From contig NZ_BDBU01000019.1 of NCBI RefSeq assembly GCF_001613145.1, forward strand, positions 124,001 to 188,000: a stretch of 64,000 nucleotides of DNA. The letters run 5' to 3'. The number at the start of each line of letters is the position of its first letter. Within the stretch, counting starts at the first letter, position 1. Below, piece after piece: positions 1-9,440 of the stretch. Made by a program: the position numbers and the translations under genes. The notes below the pieces were generated by a model, which was not told the origin of the DNA, ran no database searches, and was given only the letters and a program-made list of their open reading frames with translations. The stretch is from Nocardia jejuensis NBRC 103114 (GTDB taxonomy: Bacteria > Actinomycetota > Actinomycetes > Mycobacteriales > Mycobacteriaceae).

Positions 1-1
1 A

Positions 2-1678
2 CCCGTACGCGCGACACTGGCCCTCGACCCGGGAATCACGACGCTGCCACCGCACGAACTGATCCGCGCCATCCTCACCGCCCCCGCGCACCTGCTCTGG
101 AACGGTGGCATCGGCACCTACGTCAAGGCCCACAGCGAAACCAACACCGACGTGGGCGACAAATCCAACGACGCGGTACGAGTCGATGCCAACGCCCTGC
201 GCGTCACCGTGATCGGCGAAGGCGGAAACCTCGGCATCACCGCTCTGGGACGGATAGAGTTCAGCCGCGGCGGTGGAAAGTGCAACACCGACGCAGTCGA
301 CAATTCCGCAGGCGTGGACTGCTCCGACCACGAAGTCAACATCAAAGTCCTGCTCGATAGCGTGCTCGCCGCAGGACAGCTGTCTCTGGCCGAACGCACT
401 CTTCTGCTGACCACAATGACCGACGAGGTCACCGAACTTGTACTACGCGACAACATCTCACAGAACTTCCGACTCGGGATCTCTCGCGCGCACGCTCCGC
501 AGATGGCCGCCGTGCATCAGCGCCTGCTGACCCATCTGGAAACGACCACCGGCCTGGACCGCGTGCTCGAGGCTTTGCCCTCCGATCAGGAAATGCGCCG
601 CCGGATCGACGCAGGCACCGGACTGACCTCGCCGGAATTGGCGACTCTGCTGGCACACGTGAAGCTGTCACTCAAACGTGAACTGCTGGCCGGTTCACTG
701 CCGGATCACCCGGTATTCACCGCGACCCTGCCCGCTTACTTCCCCGCACCGCTGCGCGAACGCTTCGGCACCGCTCTGCAACAACACCCGTTGCGCCGAC
801 AGATCATCACCACCACACTGGTCAACCGCGTCGTCGACTACGGCGGCACCACCTACGTCTTCCGCCTCGCCGAAGAGACAGGCGCGAGCACAGAGGACGC
901 GGTACGCGCGTTCACCGCCGTCGCGCAGATCTTCGATCTACACGACCTGTGGCAGCGCATCCGGACCACCCCCATGCCCACCCAAACCCGCGACGAACTC
1001 GAACTCGAAACAAAACGCACACTCGACCGCTCCGCGCGCTGGATGCTGACCAACCGCCCCCAACCCCTCGCAATCAGCGCCGACATCACCCGCTACCAGC
1101 ACGAGATGCGCGCGCTGAGCCCCCTGATTCCCGGACAACAGCCGGGCTGGATCGCCGACACTCTCCTGGCCCGCTCCCGAGCGGCGATCGATCGGGGCGC
1201 TCCACCGGACTTGGCCGAAGCGGTATTTCTGCTCATCCACCGATATCCGTTGCTCGATGTCATCGATATCGCCGAACTCGCCGACCGCGAGACTCGGGAC
1301 GTCATGTCCCTGTACTACGCCCTCGACCAGCACTTCGACATTCAACGGCTGCTCGATGCGGTAGCGACCTTGGAGCGCAGCGATCGGTGGCGCACCCTGG
1401 CTCGACTCGCACTGCGTGATGACCTCTACGACTCGTTGCGTGCGCTGACACTCGACGTACTCAACACCACCACCATCGAGGACGGCACCGCCGACAAGAT
1501 TGCACACTGGTCCTCGATCAACCGCTCTCGACTCGCTCGGGTACGAGCCGCACTCGAAGAGATCTTCGCCACCGGCGAACTGGATATCGCCGGCCTCTCA
1601 GTGGCCGCGCGGCAGGTACGCAGCTTGGCCGGGGGAGCGGACTCGGTCTTGTCCACTCGCGGGACCGCCCCCGACTGA
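2..1678 (+). CDS. gdh: NAD-specific glutamate dehydrogenase, large type (C-terminal part, 5' truncated by window)
   Basis: The reading frame is open from base 2 to a TGA at 1676-1678 and gives about 558 residues, the C-terminal third of a protein that normally has about 1600. The family oxidatively deaminates glutamate to 2-oxoglutarate and ammonia with NAD. The visible start carries the stretch LLWNGGIGTYVKA followed by VTVIGEGGNLGIT and GRIEFSRGGG, typical of the catalytic region of the large bacterial NAD-GDH. The rest is the helical C-terminal domain. It converges on the SPFH gene with a 40-base gap. In mycobacteria this enzyme is controlled by GarA, whose phosphorylation depends on PknG, and a pknG gene lies 3 kb downstream. 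Identity is certain at family level; the true start is outside the window. Confidence 0.93.
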   Translation, partial: PVRATLALDPGITTLPPHELIRAILTAPAHLLWNGGIGTYVKAHSETNTDVGDKSNDAVRVDANALRVTVIGEGGNLGITALGRIEFSRGGGKCNTDAVDNSAGVDCSDHEVNIKVLLDSVLAAGQLSLAERTLLLTTMTDEVTELVLRDNISQNFRLGISRAHAPQMAAVHQRLLTHLETTTGLDRVLEALPSDQEMRRRIDAGTGLTSPELATLLAHVKLSLKRELLAGSLPDHPVFTATLPAYFPAPLRERFGTALQQHPLRRQIITTTLVNRVVDYGGTTYVFRLAEETGASTEDAVRAFTAVAQIFDLHDLWQRIRTTPMPTQTRDELELETKRTLDRSARWMLTNRPQPLAISADITRYQHEMRALSPLIPGQQPGWIADTLLARSRAAIDRGAPPDLAEAVFLLIHRYPLLDVIDIAELADRETRDVMSLYYALDQHFDIQRLLDAVATLERSDRWRTLARLALRDDLYDSLRALTLDVLNTTTIEDGTADKIAHWSSINRSRLARVRAALEEIFATGELDIAGLSVAARQVRSLAGGADSVLSTRGTAPD

Positions 1679-1718
1679 TGCTCGTACACGACACAGCCGG
1701 CCACGCGCGGATACTCGA

Positions 1719-2762
1719 TCAGGTCGTCGACGGCCGATGAACGATGCGCGCCGTGCCGCACATGCCGCAGAACTTCGCGGTATCACGCAACTCCGCGCCA
1801 CATCCGCCGCACACTGCGCGTGCGGCGAGTTCGGTGCCGCAGTCGCCACAGAACCGCGCATCCGCCCGCCTGAGACTGTGACACTGCGGGCAGAGCAGGC
1901 CACCGGCGGCGACCGGAGTCCGCGAGCTCGTCTGCTGGTGCAAGGCATTGAACCCCAACGCAGCCCCCAGGAACCCGCCATCGCCACCCCCGCGGGCCAT
2001 GCCATGTCCCGCGCCCAGGGCCATTTCCCCTGCCGCGTAGCTACCGAAGTCGCCGGTCATACGGATGTAGGTGCGGTCCTTCGCGAGGCGTTTGAGCCGC
2101 TCGGTGTCCTCGGTAGCGAGCGTGATGTCGAAGTTGCCCATCCGCGGTACACGAAGACCGTACTGGTACAGCAGGATATTGGTCTCGCGCAGTACTGTCG
2201 CCTCGATCTGCGCGAAGTGACCCGACAAACCCAGCACAGGCCATTCGCCGCGCGAGATATGCTGAGTAACAGCTACTTTCATGCATTTGAGCAACAGGTC
2301 CGCACACCAACGGGGCGCTGTGCCCGGATCGACCGGGTCGGAGGTACCCACCAGCCCGGTGATCAGTTCTGTCGGATCGCGGACCGACAACGCGAATTCA
2401 CCGAACGCCCGCAGTGTCACCACCTGCTCGCTGAGCGGGTCCAGAACATCGGTGAGTTGCCCACCGAACTTGATGCCTGGCAACTCGCGCGCGGAGACGA
2501 AGTACAACTCGGCGCGGTAGAAGTTGCCGCCGGTCAACGTATCCACGAGCGCGCCCAGGACCGGAAGTTCCTGGGCGTCGATCCGATGTCTGCCGGGCCC
2601 CAATGCGGCAACGACCATGCCGGATCGGACGAAAAGCGCGGTCTCGTCGGCGTTGACCAGGACGCGGCTATAACGGCGGATGTTCAGATCGGGCCATTTG
2701 TAGACGAGTCGGTTCTTGTGAGCTTCGGGGACCGTGATGAATTCGCGCTCGAACCAGGCCAC
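1719..2762 (-). CDS. SPFH-domain protein with C-terminal double zinc ribbon
   Basis: The product has about 347 residues if translation begins at the GTG at 2762, chosen because GGAGGA lies four bases upstream. The frame is open further upstream (to 2924), but that extension looks non-coding. The N-terminal and central part (RLVYKWPDLNIRRYSRVLVNADETALFV style, then a long beta-rich region with FITVPE, GPGRHRID and FGEFALSV) resembles the YdjI/COG4260 group of SPFH (stomatin-prohibitin-flotillin-like) proteins. The end has two CxxC pairs twice over: CPQC...CGDC and CGGC...CGMC, a double zinc ribbon. A glycine-rich linker (GAGHGMARGGGDGG) separates the two parts. No signal peptide is seen. Function is unknown; this group is thought to act in membrane or stress scaffolding. 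It is divergent from the permease gene. Confidence 0.75.
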   Translation of the reverse strand: MAWFEREFITVPEAHKNRLVYKWPDLNIRRYSRVLVNADETALFVRSGMVVAALGPGRHRIDAQELPVLGALVDTLTGGNFYRAELYFVSARELPGIKFGGQLTDVLDPLSEQVVTLRAFGEFALSVRDPTELITGLVGTSDPVDPGTAPRWCADLLLKCMKVAVTQHISRGEWPVLGLSGHFAQIEATVLRETNILLYQYGLRVPRMGNFDITLATEDTERLKRLAKDRTYIRMTGDFGSYAAGEMALGAGHGMARGGGDGGFLGAALGFNALHQQTSSRTPVAAGGLLCPQCHSLRRADARFCGDCGTELAARAVCGGCGAELRDTAKFCGMCGTARIVHRPSTT

Positions 2763-2964
2763 GCGGTCCTCCAAGCTGATGTGACGAAAATGATGACACG
2801 ATATGCAGCGGCATGCTCGGGGTGTCAACCGCAGTGTGTTCCCACCTATGGGCCGTGTGAGCATGCGATTCGGTGGGAGATCCTCGTACCGATTGGTTGA
2901 ATGAGCCGCCAGTTGGCGGTACATTAATCAGCGATATATACGGGATCACCTGAGAGGTATCCAC

Positions 2965-4497
2965 ATGACTTCCGTTCATCCGCCCGATGCGCCCACGCAC
3001 ACCCTGGCCGACGAGGAGACGGGCTACCACAAAGCCCTTCGCCCCCGTCAGTTGCAGATGATCGCGATCGGCGGTGCGATCGGCACCGGCCTGTTCCTGG
3101 GTGCCGGCGCGCGACTCTCCCACGCTGGGCCCGCGTTGTTCCTGGTATACGCGGTCTGCGGCGTATTCGTCTTCTTCGTGTTGCGGGCACTGGGCGAACT
3201 GGTGCTGCACCGCCCGTCCTCGGGCTCGTTCGTCTCCTACGCCCGCGAGTTCTACGGCGAGAAACTGGCGTTTGTCGTCGGCTGGATGTACTTCTTCCAC
3301 TGGTGCGCCACCGGCATCGTCGATATCACCGCGATCGCCACCTACGTCCACTACTGGGGCGCGCTCCAGGCGATTCCACAATGGGTCATCGCTCTCATCG
3401 CCCTGGCCATCGTGGTGAGCATCAACCTCATCTCGGTGCGCTGGTTCGGAGAACTCGAGTTCTGGGCCGCGCTGGTCAAAGTGTTTGCGCTCGTGTTGTT
3501 CCTGGTGATCGGCTCGGTATTCCTCGTGGGGCGTTTCAAGGTCGGCGGTCACTCCACCGGATTCAACGTCATCTCCGACCACGGCGGGCTCTTCCCCGCC
3601 GGGGTGATCCCACTCGTTCTGGTCACCACCGGCGTCGTGTTCGCCTACGGCGGAGTCGAGCTGGTGGGCACCGCTGCGGGTGAGGCGGAGAATCCGGAAA
3701 AGATCATGCCCCGCGCCATCAACTCGGTGATCGCCCGCATCGCCCTGTTCTATGTCGGTTCGCTCGTCCTGCTCGGCCTGCTCCTTCCTTACACCGCCTA
3801 CCACGCCGGGGAAAGCCCGTTCGTCAGCTTCTTCGCAACCCTGGGTGTGCCCGCCGCCAGCTCGATCATGAACATGGTGGTTCTCACCGCCGCGTTCTCC
3901 AGCCTCAACGCGGGCCTGTACTCCACAGGCCGGATTCTGCGATCGATGTCGATGAACGGCAGCGCTCCCACGGTCGCGGCCCGCATGTCCCGCACCGGTG
4001 TTCCCTACGTCGGAATCCTCGCCACCGGAGCGATCGCACTGATCGGGGTCGCGCTCAACGCCGTAGTCCCCGATCAAGCCTTCGAGATCGTGCTGAATAT
4101 GGCCGCACTGGGCACCGTGACCTGCTGGACGGCGATCATTCTGTGCCAGCTCAAGCTGTGGCGGCGATGGCGAGCAGGCCAGGTCGAACGACCCGCGTTC
4201 CGATTGATCGGCGCGCCCTACACCAGCTTCGCCACCCTGGTGTTCCTGGCCGGGGTCGTTGCTCTGATGGCCCTGAGTGATGACGCGGTCCAGCGTGGGG
4301 CCGTGCTCGGCACCGTGCTGGTCATGGCGCCCATCCTGGTCGGGGGTTGGTTCCTGGTACGCAAACGGGTCCAGCACCTGGCCGCCGAACGCCAGGGCTT
4401 CACCGGCCAGTATCCGGTAGTAGTCGAGCGCCGCCCCCGCCTGCACGACGCGCCGGCCGCGCTCACGGCGGGTGAACCGACCGACCACGAAGCATAG
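2965..4497 (+). CDS. ansP: Amino-acid permease, AnsP/CycA-like (APC superfamily)
   Basis: A 510-residue integral membrane protein with about twelve hydrophobic segments. After a short cytoplasmic N-terminus comes the APC signature YHKALRPRQLQMIAIGGAIG, then GTGLFLGAG, and later GVELVGTAAGEAENPEKIMP and LNAGLYSTGRILRSMS. The pattern follows actinobacterial L-asparagine permeases (AnsP) more closely than CycA-type D-serine/D-alanine/glycine carriers, but substrate cannot be fixed by reading alone. The start ATG has a GAGAGG-like ribosome binding site. A perfect 11-bp hairpin follows the stop codon. It sits between the glutamate dehydrogenase region and pknG, which fits a role in nitrogen or amino-acid supply. 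Confidence 0.88.
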   Translation: MTSVHPPDAPTHTLADEETGYHKALRPRQLQMIAIGGAIGTGLFLGAGARLSHAGPALFLVYAVCGVFVFFVLRALGELVLHRPSSGSFVSYAREFYGEKLAFVVGWMYFFHWCATGIVDITAIATYVHYWGALQAIPQWVIALIALAIVVSINLISVRWFGELEFWAALVKVFALVLFLVIGSVFLVGRFKVGGHSTGFNVISDHGGLFPAGVIPLVLVTTGVVFAYGGVELVGTAAGEAENPEKIMPRAINSVIARIALFYVGSLVLLGLLLPYTAYHAGESPFVSFFATLGVPAASSIMNMVVLTAAFSSLNAGLYSTGRILRSMSMNGSAPTVAARMSRTGVPYVGILATGAIALIGVALNAVVPDQAFEIVLNMAALGTVTCWTAIILCQLKLWRRWRAGQVERPAFRLIGAPYTSFATLVFLAGVVALMALSDDAVQRGAVLGTVLVMAPILVGGWFLVRKRVQHLAAERQGFTGQYPVVVERRPRLHDAPAALTAGEPTDHEA

Positions 4498-4513
4498 AAG
4501 CCCAGCCCGCTCA

Positions 4514-4546
4514 CCCCACCGTGGCGAACCCCCTCCCACGGTGGGG
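4514..4546 (+). terminator. Hairpin terminator after the permease gene
   Basis: A perfect 11-bp stem (4514-4524 with 4536-4546, CCCCACCGTGG and its complement) encloses an 11-base loop and starts 17 bases after the permease stop. There is no T-run after it, which is usual for terminator-like hairpins in actinobacteria. Confidence 0.65.
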
Positions 4547-4620
4547 AATACCCCATACACGCACTACTCCTCCTGCCCCGAGAATGGGACCCCGAATCAA
4601 CGGGCGGGCGGGAGGTCTCG

Positions 4621-6999
4621 ATGCCGGTGCCGGAACGACCCAGCACCTCCAAGCGGCACCGGCCCACCCCCTGGACCGATCGACGCATGCGGGACACCGT
4701 CGGGCCGCAACGGGCATCGAGCCCATGGGCTACCCGCCCAGCGGGAACACTGGGGTTCATGCACCCGCCTGACACGGCGGGACCATCCCCCCAGTCCAGT
4801 CAGGGACCCCCACCTCCTGCACCTGTGCCCGATCCGCCCGACCTCGACCCTGCACTCGTCGGGCACCCCGCGCACAGCACCAGATCGCGTCCCAGCGTAC
4901 GGCTGCTCGGAGATGGCTTGGTGGAGCTGCCGCGGGTCACACCCCTCGATCCCCGCCACGCGGTACTCGACAACCCGGAGGTACCCGAACTCAAGCGATT
5001 CTGCTGGAAATGCGACAGCCCTGTCGGGCGACGTACCGACAGTGCTCCCGCCCACAGCGCCGGCGAATGCGCACATTGCCACTCGCCCTTCAACTTTCGC
5101 CCGATACTCTCCGCCGGGGATCTGATCGCCGGGCAGTACGAAGTGCAGGGCTGTCTGGCCCACGGCGGACTCGGCTGGATCTACCTGGCAATGGACCACA
5201 ACGTCAGCGATCGATGGGTAGTTCTCAAAGGGTTGCAGAACCCACTGGACTTCGAGGCACACGTGGTCGCTCTCGCTGAACGCCAATTCCTGTCCGAAGT
5301 GACCCATCCCGCAATCGTCAAGATCTACAACTTCGTCAAACACACCGCGCGCCCGCACATGCCCGACGGCTACATCGTGATGGAGTATGTCGGTGGCCGC
5401 TCGCTCAAGACCATCCTCGACCAGTACGGTTCCGACCGGATGCCCGCAGCCGAGGCCATCGCTTATGTGATGGAAGTGCTCCCGGCACTGGACTACCTTC
5501 ACTCGTTCGGACTCGCGTACAACGACCTCAAACCCGACAACGTCATGGTCACCGAGGACGAAGTCAAACTGATCGACCTCGGCGCGGTCGCCGCGATGGA
5601 CTCCTTCGGCAGCCTGTACGGAACTCCCGGCTATCAGGCACCCGAGATCACCGAAACCGGCCCCACCATCGCTTCGGACGTGTATTCGGTCGGGCGCACG
5701 TTGGCGACCCTGGTGCTGGATCTGGGACGAGATCACAACGGCGACCATCTTCCCGGCATCCCCGATCCCCGCACACGCGCAGTGCTGCGTCGTTATCCAG
5801 CGCTGCATCGGCTGCTGTGCCGCGCGACCGCGATCGACCCGCACCAGCGCTTCCCTTCGGCTTACTCCATGTACAGCCAACTCGCGGGGGTGTTGCGCAT
5901 GGTGCTAGCCATCGACACCGGCACCGAGTATCCGCAACGATCGGTCGAATTCGGTTCCATGCGAGGCGACTTCGGTATAGATACCTTGATCGCCCAATCG
6001 GACGGCATGGTCAACGGCACACAACACACATCCCGGGTCGACCCCGCCGATATCGCCGCGGCGCTACCGGTCCCGCTCATCGACACTCAGGATTCCTCCG
6101 CGAATCTGCTCTCCCCGCTGCTGCACAGCGAGGCTCGACACACACTCGATGCCCTGCACCGCACCCACAGCCGCATACGCACCGGCGCTATCGCCGCACC
6201 GGCAACCTATGAACTCGAAGCCGCCCTCACCGCGGTACGCGCACATCTGGACCTCGGCACGACCATGGCGGCCAATGACCTGCTCGCCGCGCTGGCGCCC
6301 CGCTACGCACAAGATTGGCGCATCGAATGGTTCAACGGGATCGCGGCACTGCTGGATCACCAGCCCGAACGCGCCCACCGACACTTCGACACCGTCGCAG
6401 GCATGCTACCCGGGGAAATCGCCCCCCTGCTCGCACTCGCCGCCAGCGCCGAACTGGCCGTGGAAACCGCGATCGGCAGCGATCCCCTCCCGGCGTGGCA
6501 GGCTGCAGCATCAGAGTCCTATCGCACATTGTGGCAGGTCAACCACGGCGTGATCACAGCAGCGGTCGGGCTGGCCCGGCGACTCGTCGCAGACGGGCGC
6601 ACACTCGCCGCGGTGCAGGTGCTCGATCAGGTTCCGCACTCATCGCGGCACTACGCCGTGACCAGACTGACCGGGTGCCTGCTGTTGGTCTCTCGGCCTG
6701 CCGCGGAAATCACCGACAGCCAACTCGAGGCCGCCGCCTCCAGACTCGAGGAGTTCGCACACGAACCGCGCGCCGCACAACTGCGGGTGATCGTGCTGGG
6801 CGCGGCACTGGAATGTCTACGAGACGGCCGAACCGTGCGTAACAACTCCATGATTCTCGGCTACGAGATCAGCGAAACCGGCCTGCAACAGGGACTGGAA
6901 ACTAGCCTGCGCGATCTGGCGCGAACGGTCACCGACCGATTCCATCGTTATCGGCTGGTGGATCTGGCGAACTACGTGCGCCCGCGCACCCGCTGGTAG
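4621..6999 (+). CDS. pknG: Serine/threonine protein kinase PknG
   Basis: PknG is a soluble kinase that senses amino-acid status and phosphorylates the FHA protein GarA/OdhI, relieving its control of 2-oxoglutarate dehydrogenase and glutamate dehydrogenase. The 792-residue product has the PknG order: disordered proline-rich N-terminus; a rubredoxin-like metal site C128-x2-C131 and C150-x2-C153; the kinase domain with GCLAHGGLGWIYLA, ATP lysine K203, the PknG-type catalytic loop YNDLKPDN (300-307; no Arg before the Asp) and DLG instead of DFG; then a TPR-like helical C-terminus ending KVRP-like (NYVRPRTRW). GGGAGGT lies five bases before the ATG at 4621. A second in-frame ATG at 4759 would give 746 residues, close to the mycobacterial length. 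The usual glnX/glnH partners are absent here. Confidence 0.93.
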   Translation: MPVPERPSTSKRHRPTPWTDRRMRDTVGPQRASSPWATRPAGTLGFMHPPDTAGPSPQSSQGPPPPAPVPDPPDLDPALVGHPAHSTRSRPSVRLLGDGLVELPRVTPLDPRHAVLDNPEVPELKRFCWKCDSPVGRRTDSAPAHSAGECAHCHSPFNFRPILSAGDLIAGQYEVQGCLAHGGLGWIYLAMDHNVSDRWVVLKGLQNPLDFEAHVVALAERQFLSEVTHPAIVKIYNFVKHTARPHMPDGYIVMEYVGGRSLKTILDQYGSDRMPAAEAIAYVMEVLPALDYLHSFGLAYNDLKPDNVMVTEDEVKLIDLGAVAAMDSFGSLYGTPGYQAPEITETGPTIASDVYSVGRTLATLVLDLGRDHNGDHLPGIPDPRTRAVLRRYPALHRLLCRATAIDPHQRFPSAYSMYSQLAGVLRMVLAIDTGTEYPQRSVEFGSMRGDFGIDTLIAQSDGMVNGTQHTSRVDPADIAAALPVPLIDTQDSSANLLSPLLHSEARHTLDALHRTHSRIRTGAIAAPATYELEAALTAVRAHLDLGTTMAANDLLAALAPRYAQDWRIEWFNGIAALLDHQPERAHRHFDTVAGMLPGEIAPLLALAASAELAVETAIGSDPLPAWQAAASESYRTLWQVNHGVITAAVGLARRLVADGRTLAAVQVLDQVPHSSRHYAVTRLTGCLLLVSRPAAEITDSQLEAAASRLEEFAHEPRAAQLRVIVLGAALECLRDGRTVRNNSMILGYEISETGLQQGLETSLRDLARTVTDRFHRYRLVDLANYVRPRTRW

Positions 7000-7003
7000 C
7001 ACC

Positions 7004-7357
7004 TCAGCGAGACCGCGTGAGAATCAACCCCACCACCGGAACCGCCCCCAGCAACAGCAGCCACGCCGGGTTGTCGAGCGAGAGCCAGAATTCGACCGCG
7101 AAAATCACCACCGCACCGGCCCGCACCGCCATCGCCGGCCAGTGAACTCTCGCCGAACCAGGAACGAGCACCGGCGAGGCAGGCAGATCAACGAACGTCT
7201 CCGCGAGCTGTCGGTGAGTCCCGGCAGTCCAGACACGGGTGCTACGTTCCTCGAACTCCGCAGCGGTCAACCGGCCGACGCTGAAATGCTGGGACAACTC
7301 CTGAAGTGCGTGTTCGCGCTCGTTGTCGCCCACCCGGGCATCGGGTGTTTCGCTCAT
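7004..7357 (-). CDS. DUF1707 (SHOCT-like) small membrane protein
   Basis: The 117-residue product starts with MSETPDARVGDNEREHALQ and has the DUF1707 pattern: RVGDxERExAxxxLxxHFxxGRLxxxEFEER, then LAETFVDLP. Two hydrophobic helices close the protein (around residues 75-92 and 96-112). DUF1707 proteins are common small actinobacterial membrane proteins of unknown role. The open frame runs upstream to 7597 but the extension overlaps the divergent MerR gene and looks non-coding. The ATG at 7357 was chosen because the domain begins right after it. No clear ribosome binding site is visible and TATCCT lies just upstream, so the transcript may be leaderless. It converges on pknG with only four bases between stops. 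Confidence 0.8.
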   Translation of the reverse strand: MSETPDARVGDNEREHALQELSQHFSVGRLTAAEFEERSTRVWTAGTHRQLAETFVDLPASPVLVPGSARVHWPAMAVRAGAVVIFAVEFWLSLDNPAWLLLLGAVPVVGLILTRSR

Positions 7358-7557
7358 CGAGACAGGATAGAGTCGGCCCGCAACCATGCCCGAGTCCGAA
7401 TTGCCAACGGCGGGAAGGGCTTCCACCTCACGCAGGACTTCTTGACGAGATATGTTACGTACCCAGGAACCGGTGGTAGCTCGCCAGCGGATGGCGCATC
7501 GACCAACGCAACACCAGGCACCGGACCGAAACCGTCTCGATATGGTTTCCTGTAAGG

Positions 7558-8295
7558 ATGACCGCAGGGCCCGAATACACGATCGACGAACTTGCACGCG
7601 CTGCGGACAGCACCGTACGCAGCGTCCGCGTGTATCACGAGAGAGGCGTTCTCCCGCCGCCGGACGTGCGCGGGAGAACCGGCTACTACGGGGCGGAACA
7701 TCTCAATCGCGTCCGGACGATCAGTCGACTGCTGGACCGCGGGATCAAACTCAACGGCATCAAAGAATTGCTGGCCGCCTTCGATCGAGGAGATGATCTC
7801 GGCGACCTTCTCGGTGTGTCCGACCCGAACCAGTCCATGACACCGGCTCACACCGACGAGGCCACCATCACCGCCGCCGATTTGCAGAATCGGTTCGCCG
7901 GAGTGCCCAACGGATTCGCCCGAGTGGTCGCCACCGGCGCATTCGAGCCAGTGGACGCGACCACCTACCGAGTCGCCGACCCAGTAGTTGCCGGCTTGCT
8001 GGATCAACTCGAAAACATCGGCGTCCCCATCGCCGATGCCCTGCACGAGGCAGAACGCATGAAAGCCGACTGCGATCGCATCTCCCGACGCGTGGTCGAC
8101 CTCGCGCGCGAGCATGCGTGGGAGCGATACGCGGACTCCGATCGCACACCACAGGATCTCACCGACCTCACGGCCCGGGTCGATATTCTGCGGTCGATAC
8201 CGGGCCGCGCCACTGCGGATCTGGTGAGCCGTTCCATCGATCGATACCTGGCCCAGGACACCGAGCTCAGTACCGTGATCCACTCCGATTCCTGA
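7558..8295 (+). CDS. MerR-family transcriptional regulator
   Basis: A 245-residue protein. Residues 6-75 form the MerR winged helix: YTIDELARAADSTVRSVRVY, then HERGVLPPPDVRGRTGYYG and HLNRVRTISRLLDRGIKLNGIKELL. The remainder is helical and lacks the cysteines that bind metals in MerR itself, so the ligand is unknown; it resembles the MerR proteins with a long C-terminal effector or dimerisation region. AAGG directly abuts the ATG, so spacing of a ribosome binding site is poor. The DUF1707 gene is divergent, with a 200-bp shared upstream region in which a MerR operator would be expected. Confidence 0.82.
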   Translation: MTAGPEYTIDELARAADSTVRSVRVYHERGVLPPPDVRGRTGYYGAEHLNRVRTISRLLDRGIKLNGIKELLAAFDRGDDLGDLLGVSDPNQSMTPAHTDEATITAADLQNRFAGVPNGFARVVATGAFEPVDATTYRVADPVVAGLLDQLENIGVPIADALHEAERMKADCDRISRRVVDLAREHAWERYADSDRTPQDLTDLTARVDILRSIPGRATADLVSRSIDRYLAQDTELSTVIHSDS

Positions 8296-9008
8296 CGGTC
8301 TGCCTTCCCGGCTTCGACTGCACCACCTGCCATCATGCGCCGCTATCTATCGGTTCATTAATCGATGTCAGGGGCAGTGTCGCAGAACGCGCCAGGACTC
8401 GTCGCGCAACGGCAAACGATCACGAAGGCACCGATGCGTATCAAGTCCGACTGCACCGCCCGGGTGCGACCAGTGGCCTTGCCGCCGTGGGATCTTCGCT
8501 CGGTGTGACGACGATGCCTGCGCACGCACAGGTATCGACGGGCCCTGGTGCGGAGTACCGACGTGGCGAGACGGCCTCAACCGGGAATGAATATTCGCCT
8601 GCGGCTCGACGCCGTCGGCTCCGCTCCGCGCACTGGATTCGTGTTGACCCCGCCGGGGGACCGGCGGGCGCGCCGAATGCCGTCAGTTGCGATACCCCGA
8701 GCCCGGCAGTGCAGTGCAGTGCAGCCTCGGGGTCCGCCAACCCGGCAGCGACCGCAACGACTTCTGTGTCGATAGCCAACTCATCTCCGGCACCGAGGAT
8801 GTCTTCGAGATGTTCACCGCCGGTGCTTCTTGGATATGGCCGACAGTGGCCCATCGCCGAGTGACACTTCGATTCCCCGATCACCGCCTTGCACCGACGT
8901 GGCGCTCCTCCAGCATCTGCTTCGTCGGCGCGCTGACGTTGAACGAGCCCACGATCGGGCGCAGACAGGGCGTTATATGCCCCGGCCCGCGCCCTACTAC
9001 GGTGACCG
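8296..9008. other. No supported gene; possible remnant of an exported protein
   Basis: Long frames exist on both strands but none has convincing family character. On the plus strand around 8465-8535 one frame reads like the end of a signal peptide (GLAAVGSSLGVTTMPAHAQ) but lacks a start codon in frame. A decayed exported-protein gene is possible. Confidence 0.3.
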
Positions 9009-9440
9009 TCAATGCCCCGGGGTGAACGGCAGACGCGAAGCCCGCTGTGCCTTGTCGCTGTGCCCGTTGTCCCACGGCGCGTCGCCCGAACCCGGAGGCT
9101 GATCACGATCGCTGGTCCTGCGGTTGCCGTCGATGTTCGAATCCACGATCCGGTCATCGACTCGCCGACCCTGAGTATCACCCGAATTCCTGCGCTGTCC
9201 GTCGGTACGGCGGTTATCCGCACCGACACTCGCATGAGGCCCACGACCGACACGACCCCCGCCCTCGCCACCGGGGGAGTGCCCCCCATGCGTGCCGTGA
9301 TCTCCGCCCTCGCGCACGAGCCCGGCCAGCGAGTACGGCGATACGGCGTCCGCCGCACCTGCGGCGAGCGCCGGCGCCATCGCCACCGCACACGCAAACA
9401 GTGCAGTGGCGAAGAATATGGGAAGGCTGGGTACGCGCAT
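9009..9440 (-). CDS. Small exported protein, glycine- and aspartate-rich
   Basis: The ATG at 9440 follows AAGGA at seven bases. The 143-residue product starts MRVPSLPIFFATALFACAVA and continues to a likely signal-peptidase I site after APALAAGA (about residue 28). The mature part is low-complexity and strongly hydrophilic, rich in Gly, Asp, Arg and Asn, with no cysteines and no recognisable domain. The open frame extends further upstream to 9527 but that portion precedes the obvious signal peptide and was not used. The next gene upstream on the same strand is another exported protein, separated by a hairpin. Function unknown. Confidence 0.6.
   Translation of the reverse strand: MRVPSLPIFFATALFACAVAMAPALAAGAADAVSPYSLAGLVREGGDHGTHGGHSPGGEGGGRVGRGPHASVGADNRRTDGQRRNSGDTQGRRVDDRIVDSNIDGNRRTSDRDQPPGSGDAPWDNGHSDKAQRASRLPFTPGH

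Noticed and set aside
2668..4560. A 630-codon frame on the minus strand
   Set aside because: It lies opposite the permease gene and is a shadow: Gly/Asp/His-rich composition and no domain, while the plus frame encodes twelve clear membrane segments.
4597..5880. A 427-codon minus-strand frame
   Set aside because: Shadow of pknG; no family motif and low-complexity Val/His/Gly composition.
4759..6999. Shorter PknG start at 4759
   Set aside because: Kept only as an alternative. It gives a length closer to mycobacterial PknG, but the ATG at 4621 has a far better ribosome binding site.
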